A stretch of 64,000 nucleotides of DNA, taken from assembly GCA_013397075.1 (NCBI GenBank), contig VWZS01000909.1, forward strand, positions 125,478 through 189,477, written 5' to 3'. A program made the position numbers and the translations under genes. The notes under the pieces are model-generated. The model ran no database searches, was not told the origin of the DNA, and saw nothing but the letters and a program-made list of their open reading frames with translations. Source of the DNA: Rhabdornis inornatus. Its lineage: Eukaryota > Chordata > Aves > Passeriformes > Rhabdornithidae. Of the stretch, positions 27,219 to 39,620 are shown piece after piece. How positions within the stretch are numbered: the stretch's first letter is position 1; the number at the start of each line of letters is the position of its first letter.

Positions 27219-27272
27219 TTGTTTTGTTGGGTTTTTGTTGGGTTTTTTAGTTTTTGTTGTTACGGGGAGGGG
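27219..27272. repeat. T/G-rich low-complexity tract
   Basis: GTTTT and TTGGG units run into a G-rich stretch (GGGGAGGGGG). It has the same character as the other T/G or A/C tracts in the window. Confidence 0.8.
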
Positions 27273-30200
27273 GTCTGACCTCTAGGACAAAATGTAGTAA
27301 TCATCTAGTACCAAAAGTCAGATAATGAGTGCAACAAATAAATTTTTTCCATCCTTTGTCTGGATACCTTAATAAATTGCTTGCCTAGATCTTAGGGCAT
27401 CCATTATAGAAAGAGAATGGATTTTTTTTAGAGATAAAATCAAGACATTAAGATTTGGGGCAGGTTGGGAGACATGAACAGGGAACTGGAGTAAAATATT
27501 GTGAATATAACTTGCAGAGCACGGGACCACATTTAAGATAGCTTCAAATCCTTTTCTCAGTGTAGATGGACCAGGAACAAATAAAAACCTGCAGAATATT
27601 TTCCAGCACATAATTTCATACTTCCAACTAAATGTAGGAGGTTTCTGATGCAGAGAAAATATAGGAAGACTTACATCAAAACTCAGGACACAGTGGCAGT
27701 GGGTAGAGACTGCCTTGCATTAAGGTGGTTTACATTTGCTGATAACTACAATTCAACAGAGAAGAGGTAATAGGAAGCTTACTTGCTGAAGGAATCTTTT
27801 TCCATTTCTACTTCCTCTTCTTATCTCTTCAAAGTTTCATTGGCAGAAAAGTATAAGAATATATTGGGAAAGCAAAAAAAAAAAAGGTGAAAAAATCAGA
27901 ACAAGTGAATAAGAATAGATCAAGTAAATTCAAGACACTCATGCATTTTTTTAAGCAATAACCTTCTAGGTCAATATGCCCTGGAATTGTGCACACTAAT
28001 GAAGTGCACTTCAGTAGTATTTAACATAATTGTATGCATACAACAAAGAGAAAATACAGGGAGGTTTTTTTTGCTTTATTGATTTTATTGAAGAAGAGAC
28101 AACCCCATTTATGAAAATCATAAATAGTCACTATAATTTACAGTATTTTCCTAGTTTTAGAAGCAACCATGAAAAAAACATAATTTAAAATTTGTGAATA
28201 GTTATTCTCCTACAAAGAGTTATAACAAAAATTATCACTATAATAAATAAAGCTTCTTGACCAATGCCATACAATGAACTTAACATAAAACTAATCTGAA
28301 ATGTTCACAATGAGAAAAAAGGAAAAGTTTAGGTGAGAAAAGACATATTTGATTCACAGGTTTGCGGGCTGTGCATAAGTCTTAATTATCTATCCATATA
28401 TGAAGTCTGTGCCTTGAAAGAATGAAATAATTTTTATTTTATTAACACATAGTTGTTAGAAGGAAGCAAGAACAGATCATATTTTACTTTCCCAGCATAA
28501 TTCTAAACAGGATTAAAAATTTAAAATAAAGTTCAGTACAAGAAAGAACAGTGACTATACCTATCTAGTACATGTTTCATATCAAAAAGCAACCAACCAA
28601 ATGCAAAATCTTCTGCTGCTAACCAATGTCATGAAGAAATGCCATGAAGTCATACGAGCAAATCAAAATGGAATGATGTACCCCATTTGGTCATCTGCAA
28701 TATGAATGGTTGGAAAACAAAGACCTTCAGAGACTTCTGCAAATTGAAAGACAGTGATGGTGAAGTCTTTGTTTACCAGCTGATTTCATACATCAAAAGA
28801 ATTTATGATTACACTACTTGTGGCTGAATAACTTCAAATCCTAATTTCTACTAGAATGTATTCAGTGACACTTCCATTAATGTGTTTAAAATAAATTTTA
28901 GAGTAATTTACTCTACAATGTATATATAAATGTACGAACTCTTACAGAGGTGAGCTAGGAGTGTTTTCAAAATAGTGCTCAACCACACCAATTCCATTGA
29001 AATGGGAACTTGACGTATAATGAATGATATTGTTCCCTCACAAGAGGGCATAAAGTGGAGTAACCAGATATTAAATATTTAACAGCAATAAAAAAGGCTG
29101 AAATCTCATGTGACAAGAGTTACCTAGTCATGAAGTACCCAGTACTTTAGACTTTAGAGCTGTTTAAGAAACACAGTTTTGACTCTGGAGAAGTTGAGCT
29201 AAGTTCCTGCTTAACTTCCTTCATAGGCCAAAAACATGCTGGGAGAGCTATTTAACTCCATCGAGATCATTAATAGTAGCAATTCAGTAGAAGTTTTGAA
29301 CTTTAAAAAATTGTGGTTTGTTTTTGTTGCCACTTATATAAAATTTATCCCAAGTCCTGGCCACTGTAAGAAGCACGTTGCCCTCAATCAGATTTCAAGT
29401 AGGAATATTTTTAATAGGAACCTTTATACTGGCTTCAGCTTAAAACTATTTTAAGAAATTTAATTGCATTCAGTTTTTCTCTAGTAAAACTAAATTAGAT
29501 TGTTAACATTTATTGCTATTTTCCCCTCTTAATTAAAATGACCTAAAAAGAACATATAAAACATTAAATGGAAACCAGAGGCATTCTAACAAATTATCTT
29601 ATTACCTATAATTTTTTCTAAGTCTCCAAACTTTCTGGGTTACGGGGCTTTGCTTTTGTGAATTTTTGTGTATCTGTTGAATCTGTGCATTACAGAACAA
29701 GGAGATTCAACTTGATACAACCTATGTAGGAAAGGTCTAAGATCTCCCAGCTCTGTTTTGGCTAGGCATAAATAAATAGCTTTCTAAACTATCTGTGTTA
29801 AAACATTCACAAATTTAGATCTGTGGTCAAAAGAAATCCTCTAGAATTCCTGTGTTGCTACACATTAATATTTTAAAGTGCTTAACGCTTTCCAGCCACA
29901 CTGCTATTAGATACCATGCAAATCATTGTACACAGCTGAACGAAGTGGAATAAATTCCCCTCTAATTGAAATCTATGGGAGGTTGCAATTAGCTTCACTA
30001 AAGCCACTATACCATACTCAGCCTTGGTATTTTTTTGCTATGAGGATGTAGAAAACCTGTAGTACCTTCTACACGTGTATGAAGTTTGTTGTTAATTACA
30101 GCCTTTGATGACAGGCTGCATACTTGTTAGCTGTTGTTTCAGTTCATAAAGCAAAGAAGGCAATGTAATAGGAATTCCCAGGAAACACTAAGTAGAAAAT

Positions 30201-31127
30201 AAAGTGAGCAGAGAAAACAAAATCTGCTTTTAGTTTTGAAAACTAAATCTGCAAAAGCAATGGAGACCATCAAGTGTGAGGCATAAAGTCTCACTAGAAA
30301 GGGCAAAGAGAATGGTATGTCCTCACTGCTACTTTGATCATGAGATATCTAAACCCCATAGTTAACAGGAAAGAGAAAACTGTAGCTTTATTCTAAAACT
30401 ACACAAAGCCAAACTAGTCAGTTCTGCAGAGCTTAATAACACTGTGTTCCAGAATAATGGGCTCACCAGGATTCACTTGTATGACAAAAGGGTTTGCCAT
30501 TGGCTTAGTACAATAGTTCTCTGAACAGTCAAGAACATAGAATGCAAGCAATATCAAGGAAAGAAACTGAACACAAAGAAATATTCTCTGTAAATGGTGG
30601 GATTGTTTTTAATAATTCTAAATTATGAACTTTTTGGCACAGGTCATTGTGAACCTGAAAATAGATGTGTTTACAATGAGAAATGAATTAATGGAAAAAA
30701 AATCCACCCAATGGCAAATTAATATGATATTTGTATAATGTCTTCATCTTCTGGAGCTTGTATCCCACCACTGATTGACTGATATTGAATTGATCATTCA
30801 AAATATTTCTATCTCAAATCTGTGTATCTATTAATTAAAATTTTTAGAGAATATTTATTGTCGATGCCCAAAACATAGTAAGTTTTATAAAAGAAAGGGA
30901 AAGGGAAAGGTAAGACAACAAAAACACGAAAAGGGGGAAGTCCTGAAAGGTTTTTCAGTTATCTGATCTTTTTCTGTTATGGATGAACGTAAAATTCGCA
31001 TCTTCCAAAGTTACTGCATGGCTGTATTAACTTTTAATATTGTCCATCCTGTTTTTTTCTTTAATTTTATAAGTATTATTTACATTGGTGGGAAGGATTC
31101 TTCCCCAAAGACTTTCATTTTGAGTAC

Positions 31128-31141
31128 CTTAAGTACTTAAG
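31128..31141. repeat. 14-bp palindrome related to one at 31,283
   Basis: CTTAAGTACTTAAG is a perfect palindrome. It shares the 11-mer AAGTACTTAAG with the palindrome about 155 bases downstream. Confidence 0.9.
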
Positions 31142-31282
31142 ACAATAGTTTAACAGTTTTGACAATAAAGAATTTCGTATTTGCAGGGGAGATTGCTTAT
31201 GGTTTTTGAATAAGAGCCATTCTCTAGAAATTGTTCTAGAAAGTGAGCAGCATCTACTCTGTGTCCTTATCAGAGATGATTG

Positions 31283-31298
31283 AAGTACTTAAGTACTT
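31283..31298. repeat. 16-bp palindrome related to one at 31,128
   Basis: AAGTACTTAAGTACTT is a perfect palindrome built of two AAGTACTT units. Each AAGTACTT is itself palindromic. Confidence 0.9.
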
Positions 31299-32000
31299 TC
31301 AGAAAGCTGCTGTTTCTCTCTTCCAGCATTTCTCAACAGCTTTACCTAAGGGTAATCTGACATTTCTCTATGCTCTGGAAACAAGACATCAACAAATCAA
31401 GGTACATTTTTGCTGTTTCTGTACCTCTGTGTCTGACATATCAATGAACCTTCTGTGTTCCTGGTGATTATAAACCTTCTCCCCATAAAAATTTATTTCT
31501 GCAAGCAATGTTCTTACTATGCCAGTACATAAGAATCTTTATGTGTTAGTGATTCAAATGAAAACCTTTAATAGAGCTAAAGAAAAAATAAAAAAAAAAA
31601 GAAAGGGAAAGTGAGAGCTATTTACAAAGTAAAATATATCACATTTGAGATGGGCTGCTTGACTATTTCAAAGATCTTTGGATGATTTCTGAGCTGATAA
31701 GTACCACTTTTGAACATTAGATATCATAAATTTACACCTTTAATATAACATTTTTGCATAATGTTGAAGGTACATATTCTCTTGTCCAGTCTTTCATTAT
31801 ACATATTCTTTCTGCAGAAGATAGTTACTTTTAAGTTCAGGTTTGACAGTTACTGATCTACAGCTTCCATATTTGCAAATTCATCTCTTATCTCCAGCTC
31901 ATGGCAATTGTCATTTAGCATTCTACTGCAGTTTTCCATATACTAGACAGTAAGATAAAGTTCTGTAAAATGTGAGCAAAATTGTCTCATGAAAGGTGGA

Positions 32001-32054
32001 TTTTTTTTTCTTTTTTCTGTCTTTTTTCTTTTTTTAATTTTTTTTTTCCCTTCA
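32001..32054. repeat. long polypyrimidine tract
   Basis: About 50 bases of T with scattered C end in CCCTTCAG. It has the form of a very strong splice acceptor on the plus strand. The sequence that follows has no protein-like frame and no matching donor, so no exon is called. Confidence 0.8.
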
Positions 32055-33699
32055 GACTAGACTGAGGCAACATTTGATAGCTTAGTTCAAGACACATCCT
32101 AGCCAAGACTGACATGTGATTCTAAGACTAAAAGTGCTTTCTCTTCAAGATGTTTCTGTTTTGCTGCTACACTGTAGAGAAGAATTGGAACTGTATCTGT
32201 TCTTGAATCAGTGTTTATAGCTGATGTACTATCTTCTCACAAGTGCAGTATGGAAAATTCAAAATATTTCAGTCTCTTATCTAAGTATCTGTTATATTAG
32301 GTACTAATCACTTCTTACTCTCCCACAGAGAAGTAGAGTCAGCTTCACAGTAACTTAGTGGCAAAACCAGACACTACACTCTTCTTATCAAGTTTAAACA
32401 ATTGTTTAATGGTTTAATGTTTAGGGGTTTAAGATTCAGTGGGGGAAGCACAGCAGTAAGCACATGTTCCCAAGCTATTGCTGCTGTTCTATTGTGTGAG
32501 GACGGTATACATCTGCTTATTGTCTGGTTCATACCACTTCAATCACAGAAAGAAATAAAATGAAGTTTTCAGTGTCTCCTTCATTCTGTAGTCAAAACCC
32601 AAATTGTCCCAGGGGAAGCTGTGGAAGACATGCATTTACACCATCTTGTCTACTGCTTCTCTGGCCCTTGCTGGAGCTGTTGGGATTTCAGGAGACAAGG
32701 AAATTGGAGAAGCAACACACTGTGAATCACTGCTATCTGAGCTTTACCTTATTATACTGAACTCCATTGCCAACAACATCCACAAAAATCTAGCTATAAG
32801 TCACTTGAGTCTTCAACATCACTGAATATCTGAGAGGAAAGGGGAAGGAGTACTGCTGGTAGTAGCAAGCTGAAACAACATTTGTCAGGAGAAAATATGT
32901 TGAACGGATAAGCAGAAACCCAGCCATCCTTACAGAATATGTTGTAAACATGAAGAAATATTTCACTCCTGTAAAGTAGAAAGTTCTGCAGATTCATCAG
33001 ATGGAATCTGACCTATTCCTTTCTCCTCCTCCAGCTCGAACTGTTAAGCATTACATTTTAGAGACATGGAAATAGAACCAAGACTTTTAACGCTGTTTCC
33101 TCTTTGAAATTTGTTTTTTAGGGAATATTGGAGGTTCCCATTATCCTGTCCACTTGGAAGGTTAAAAAATGTGATAGCTGCCTAAAAATTATGCAGCCAC
33201 TTCTTGACCCAGACTGGTACCCCCTTCCTCATTTGATTCCTAGAGATTTCTATGGGGATGGTGACAGACACACAGCAATATTGAGAGAGCAACCATCCCC
33301 AGGGATGCTGCTGTGCCGCTCCTTCTCCATACAGATGCCAGGGTACCTCCACCATATTTGTTACCATATGACCAAAAGCTATCCTGATTAGATTCCACTA
33401 TGTTTTTGTCATTGTGCTTAAAAACAAAGATTCTGTTTTGATCCTAGAAGGACAACATACTCCTACACTCAGGTGAATTAGGATTTGTCCTTTATTTCTT
33501 AAATCTATTGCTACAATGGAAAAAATGAATAAGTATCTTTGTCTAAGGAATACTGCACAGTCAACTGCTTATACATGACCTTATTGGTCCTCACTGTGTG
33601 TTAATGAGTTGGTTTTATGCATTGTCTGAAGATGGATGACAGCAAGCAGAATTCATGGAAGTAATGATAATGATAACTATAATGATAATGATAATTAGA

Positions 33700-33744
<45 letters not shown>

Positions 33745-36700
33745 TCCAAGGATTTATGCTTCATATAGCATAGGGATCATTATTTCAGGGAATCATATAC
33801 TGGATTCTTTTGAATTCGGAACAGAGTTCAGAAGTTAGATTTTTCAATTAAGAAAAAATGTAATAGTTATTTTACAATTCAGGAAAGCTATAAGGAAACA
33901 AAAAATTTAGGCAAAAAGTATAACTCAGCAGATAATTTTCACATCTTGCTTGTCTGGTTTTTTTTCTTTATTTTGTAAAATGTTTATAAATAGATAATAA
34001 TTTTTTTCTTTCAAAAGTTATATCATTGCCTTACATAACTTCAAAATGTTTTCAGAAATCAGAATAATTTATAAAGAAGGTAGTGAAAAATGCACAATTT
34101 GTCTATAAACTTTGTGCTAGTCCATGGAGCCAAACTAGAAAAAACAACATGTTATATAGCCAATAAATGTTTCTGTGTGTAAACTAATAAAAGGAGGTAA
34201 CTACAGAACGGCAGTTCATGATCAAGATTTCAAGTTGTTAAATCATTAGAAGACTGATACTTACCCTATGACTCTGAAAATAGTAAGTTGCCATCAGGTA
34301 AATTTTAAGATACTCTCAGCACTGGACTTGTCTGATCTCAAAAAAGGTAAAAGATTATTAGTACCAGGGACTCTATAATACATTTTGAAGTACACATAGA
34401 AGTGCTTGGGGTTTTTCCAGCTATTGTAGCAGTATTATAAAAGGTCTTACTGTTACCTAAAATAAATAGCTCAAAATGAGGGCAATATTTTCACTTGGTA
34501 AATCATCTATTTATAACTAAATATATTAACTGATTCACATTTTGCAATATGGCATTAAAAGCAGCTATTAAAAATGTACATTAACAATTATTAATCCACA
34601 TAAATTATGGATTAAATAATTCAAAATTAAATCCAAAACTTGGCTAAAGTTAATGAAAGTATAAGTATTTACTACCTCAAAAATCTCAACAAAGCAACAG
34701 CACAATGTGTACTGATGATGCCAGACTAACAATTCAGAAAAGTCGATATCAGAATACTAAATGGAAGTCAGGAATAAAACTTGACTGTCTTCAGACTCTT
34801 TCTGCTTCTCCTAAAAGTTACCCAGAAGCTGAAGTTGTTTTTTTGTTTTGCAAACTTTGAAGTTTTTACAAAATTGTGTATTTCCTATGCTAAAACACAT
34901 ATCCAGTTTAATTTGTATCTAAATAGAATCTAATCACGTCTTGGGGTGTAAGGAACATTGAAGAAACTGAAAAATAATCAGTGGCCAATCAAATGAGATA
35001 AACTTTAAAGTTATTAGATAAGAAAAATACAGTAAACCTTTTTGTGCTGAAGTAGAATTGGTCACTAGAATTCTGGTAATTTAAATTCACGGGATCTGTT
35101 TGGTATTTTAGTGTGGAACACTTAGTAATTCTTATCACTAAACACATCCTTTAGTTTGCATTAAACTTTTAAATTATTTTCTTTGTCATGCTAACAAATG
35201 ACATACAAGTTTTGGACCTAGCATGTTGGTCGGTTAGGTTAATTTTTCAGGACGTATAAACAATGTTCAGGATGTATTACATTACTCAGGAAAGTAATTT
35301 AAACTGTTTATGCTATCTTTAATGTATACATATACTGTCCAAAAAGAGTAAACAGGAATATTTTGCCAGGTTTATCCAGATGTAAAAACCAGGTTCTGAA
35401 TGTTTGGGGTTTTTTTTAAATTGGGAATATAAGGTGTGCTATCAGCTTTTTTTTCTTTCACAAATGTCTAATTAGGATATTGAATCATGGTCTTTGAAGT
35501 AATTCACAAATTCTCTCGACTGCACCATTTTCCTCACTTGTTTTGTAGATAAAAAAACTCTAGTGATAGTACATAGAGCAAAGAGAAATTCTATTTGTTT
35601 CTAATGAGTCTAATTTATACTACATATACATCTCTAGCATCTTCATTGACCCACAGAAAACTACTCATGAATAAATATGAGCTACTTCCTTTATAAACAT
35701 GTGAACAAATAGGCAAAGGACAGATAAATCAAGACAATGTCAACATGAAAGAACAAGACTATACTAGGAGCAGTGACCATAGGTAATTACCTTTTTTTCA
35801 GTCTTGTTTTTAAATACTTTTAAAAGGCTTTTAATAAATTTTAAACAAATGAATTGAATTATTTAAATACTTTGTTTGAGAGCAGCATTAACCCTATTAA
35901 AGCATGGCGAGCTGAAACACAAACTATGGGAATATATTTGAATAAGTAAAGACTTTTTAAAAAGCAAAAGGATTCCTTTTATGTATAGTTTCTTATTATA
36001 CATAATTTCCTGTGTCTACCTACTGTCAGTCAGGTAATTTGTAAAACTGTGTTTTCAGCCTTCAAGCCCTTCATCTCCTTCATATCCCAAACTTTATAGA
36101 AACATTGTGACAAATGCGGTTTCTGGGAGAGAGTCAAGGGAATAAATCAATGGTGAATAGGTCATTAAATTTTACTATGTATGATGCAAGTCTGGGCTGT
36201 CCATGACTTTCAGAATGTTTTTGATATTCAATTACTAATTTTAAACACAGCAGGCCAGTGTCTGTACATGTATATAAAAACGTGCACCTATGTAGAAACA
36301 TTGAACCAAACAAACTTTTTAATAAGATTTGGCTGTGGAGCTCAAGATGTTCTAGTTGTGTGATGTACAGGAATCTGTCTGAGCCAATCACACTTAAAAG
36401 TGATTCTCTTTGCTGAGCAGCATAGATCTAGCCCCTTCTTAGTAAAAGATATACTCCTTCAGTGCATGTAAATATCTCCTGGAATTTTTGCATTCAAGAC
36501 ATTATGTCATATTGTGATACTGTTTCCAGATATCAATTTCCTTTTGCCAGATAAAACAAGGACACTGAACTTCCCCAAAGAAAAAAGGACAAGCCACCCC
36601 CTCAATATACCATTCAGCTCCAGAACTGTGTGTTTTTTAGCCAAAACCATTCTTTGTGCTGCAAAATGGAGCTCTGTGAAGAACTATTTTGTGACCAGAG

Positions 36701-37900
36701 AGTGAGCTGAAGCACTGCTTTTGTCACTAAACCAAAAACTGTGTTTTCTTTAGTTTAATTCCAAACTCCGTTGTGTAAAAATAAACAAACAAAAAGGGTT
36801 TTTTTTAACCACTAAAATGGGTTATACTATTTTTTGCCTTTACAACCGTCCACTGACATGCTCAGGAGATGCTTAATGTACTTATTTAGTTTGTGATGCC
36901 AGGAATATACACAGCTGCACCATTTCCATAGGTTTTCTGCATCACATGACAGCATCAGGATCTGCACAGGGAGTCATTGGTGTACATCAAGTCAGTCTAA
37001 GGAAACTATATACCTCTCAGCCATTGCTAATAGTTTCTGCCTAATGTCACAAGTGGAAAAGACTGAAAGATAAAAGACTTTTCTGTTACCTTTTTTGCCT
37101 TCATATAATTATTTTTTGTCCTTGTACAAGGCTGTAGGAGATTTCATCTGTTCTCACTAAGAACAGTTGTACCTGTTTGTTATATAATTCCCCAAATTGC
37201 CAGCAATTCAATGTGGTATTTTTATATCGCTTGTTCAGCCCTAAAGTGCATTTGTGTAAGATCATTTCCAAGCATATCATCTTGCTGGCTTTCACCTTGG
37301 GCTATGGACAGGCTCAAAGGACAGCTTTTAAAACCTGCAGATCGGAAGGCTCCGGGCTCCAGTCTACAAAGATATGGGAAAGTGATGGAGGTTAGATGGA
37401 TTTCCATTCTTATCTTGAAAAAAATATCTGAACTGCACTACTGACAGTTTGTGTGCAGTCATAGCAATAAATGGAAGCGTGCAATAGAGATGCCAAAGCT
37501 GGGCCTCATTGACCCAGGCTTAGCTCTGAGCAGCAGCCCAGGTACAGCAGCAGAGGAATTACTTATCCTGCAAGTTACGTGTATGATTTCAGCACAGATA
37601 AATCCTTTCACTAAACCTACTTTCAAAGCATGCCTTACTCATATCTTTGTTGTTCAGACAAGGTTAACCTCAGGAATTTTATAATTAGTCTTAAGAAATG
37701 CTAACGACGAAAATAGCAACAGATTGCTCTCCCTTTCTGTGAATTTTCTTACTGCTGGCAATTTCTTGGCCTTTAAGTCTCACTAAGGGTTTCATTTATA
37801 GAAGCAAACTGGCAATGTAGAGTATTTTAATAGTTTTTTGCCTAATCCCTATTGGGTCTTTTTATTCCAATTTTAATTCTGCTAAAGAGTGGGAACTTTC
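32055..37900. other. AT-rich unique DNA, no gene seen
   Basis: It contains a few frames of 60-90 codons without recognisable domains, for example a plus frame at 33,128-33,391. The AGT microsatellite at 33.7 kb is listed separately. A patch at 37,290-37,560 is GC-richer. No transposable element was recognised. Confidence 0.6.
33703..33744. repeat. AGT trinucleotide microsatellite
   Basis: Fourteen uninterrupted AGT units. The array is preceded at 33,663-33,694 by imperfect ATGATA/ATAATG units that look like an older, decayed array. A pure array of this length is likely to vary between individuals. Confidence 0.97.
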
Positions 37901-38160
37901 AATTTTTCTTTCCATAATTACTTAGAAAAATATTCTGACAATATGACTGTTACAGAAATCTGACTGCAAGCATTGCAGGAGTGGCGAACAGATACTATTT
38001 TAATTAATGCTTATACCTACTGGTCTTGAAGAAATGCACATTTGCAAAAACACATTCTGAGAGACATTTCCACACAGAATTAGCTGGATTACATATGCAA
38101 ATGAGATGCTATAAATAATCAAACACAGCAAGCGCCTATTCAAAAGTTAGCCCACCAAAA
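37900..38160. other. possible conserved non-coding element
   Basis: The stretch is free of low complexity and has a perfect octamer, ATGCAAAT, near 38,095. It also has TTAATTAAT-type homeodomain cores near 38,000, ATAAATAATC near 38,111 and two CpGs. Such clusters of POU and homeodomain sites are typical of developmental enhancers in gene deserts. The motifs are visible; enhancer activity is inference, and each motif is common by chance in AT-rich DNA. Confidence 0.25.
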
Positions 38161-39581
38161 TTCTGCTGCACAAAGAAATATGCTTTGGCTTTTTTCTGGA
38201 TTAATTTAAAAATTTTACTTCAAGACAGTTTGTGGCCAGTGTTAGAATCGTACTTAACATTAAGTTTCTAGTTCACTTGTAGTTGAGATACCACAAGCTA
38301 AAATCAAAAAACATACAGCTCCATGAAACTGCCAAATGTCATTAAGCTCTGGTTATCATCTATAGGTTTTCCAAGGTTTGCTCTGAACCAGCAATGGACT
38401 GACTGGAAATTCTAATTCATAGGAGGAAGTTAGTTGAGTTATACTCTCTGCCAGTAAAACAGATCGAACAAAACGGTTGCTGTGTTTTTGCATTATAGCC
38501 TTTCAGTTAGGCAAATTTACTCTGAAAAATAATAATACCCTCTGGAATATAAGCACAGCACCAATACCCTTTGATTCTATAGTCAAAGTATGAAACAAAC
38601 ATAAATTCTGTGTCTGCTTCTTGCCCACTTAAACTATAATTTTCTTTCAAAATCAATAATAGAATCCAAAAAATTATATGAGACTGACACCCTCCCCACT
38701 TATCTTGAGTTTAGACATATTAGTTTTATTATTATATTTTTCAACTCAGTAACTAACCATTTGTGCATATATCTCTCAGGAGGAAAGTCAATTACAAGTA
38801 AACATAACCAGACATTCTCAAACTTGTGAGTCGGCACTTACTATTTTGACTGGCATGCAATTTACTTTTCTGGTTCGAAAATTCTCTTAGCTTCATCTCT
38901 ATGTTCTGTTGTTCAGCCTCACATGCTTCCCCTTCCCATTTACTCTTTCATCCATTTTTTGTTTTAAGTCTTGCCACAAATTATTCCAGCTTTATTGCAT
39001 TGAGCCATATTTTATGGACAGGGCAAGATTTAGCCTATAATGTCAACTGGCGTATAAAGCAAATGGGATGTCATTTGTAGGTTTATCTCAAAGATTTGTG
39101 GGAACATTTTCAAATTGGTACCGGCAGCAGCACAGCTTTCTTATTTCCATTCTATTAAGGAACTCCCCTTACTTCTCACCATTTCTAAAGAAATGGTTAA
39201 GACTTCCAGATTATCAAAACATTAGCGAATGTAAAGCATTTTTCCTCTAAAATCATTATAATGAAAATAGCTACAGGGAGTTATGATATGTCCATATCTA
39301 AATAGCCTTAGCAGGTTTCCTTTTTTCCATAGGATTGCACAATATTTTTAGTATGTGTCTAAGCTTCATATTCCCTTTTAAATCAGTAAAATCAGTAGGA
39401 GGTATCTTACTAAATTTCCTTGATAATGTAGCTTTCTCTTCTGATGTGTCTAAGTACGATTATTAGTATTATACACTTAACAAAAGACTTTCCAGAAGCC
39501 ACAGTCACTAGTGAAGACATATTCTCACAGGAACTATAAAAACACACATGATGATATGACGTTCAAATCTTATAACCAGAC

Positions 39582-39620
39582 AATAAAATTTTAAAAAATA
39601 AAAATTAAAAAAAAAAAAAA
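39582..39620 (+). repeat. A-rich tail-like tract
   Basis: AATAAA at 39,582-39,588 is followed by A-rich sequence and a pure run of 14 A at 39,607-39,620. The arrangement resembles the 3' end of a retroposed transcript. The upstream sequence has no recognisable gene or LINE, so it may be only A-rich simple sequence. Confidence 0.5.

Larger units (their letters stand above)
21546..32000. other. AT-rich unique DNA, no gene seen
   Basis: This is the emptiest part of the window. There is a GC-richer patch at 22,370-22,570 with no recognisable repeat, an A/C tract at 22,741-22,770, a T/G tract near 27.2 kb and two related palindromes near 31.1-31.3 kb, listed separately. Chance frames do not exceed about 80 codons. 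Confidence 0.6.
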
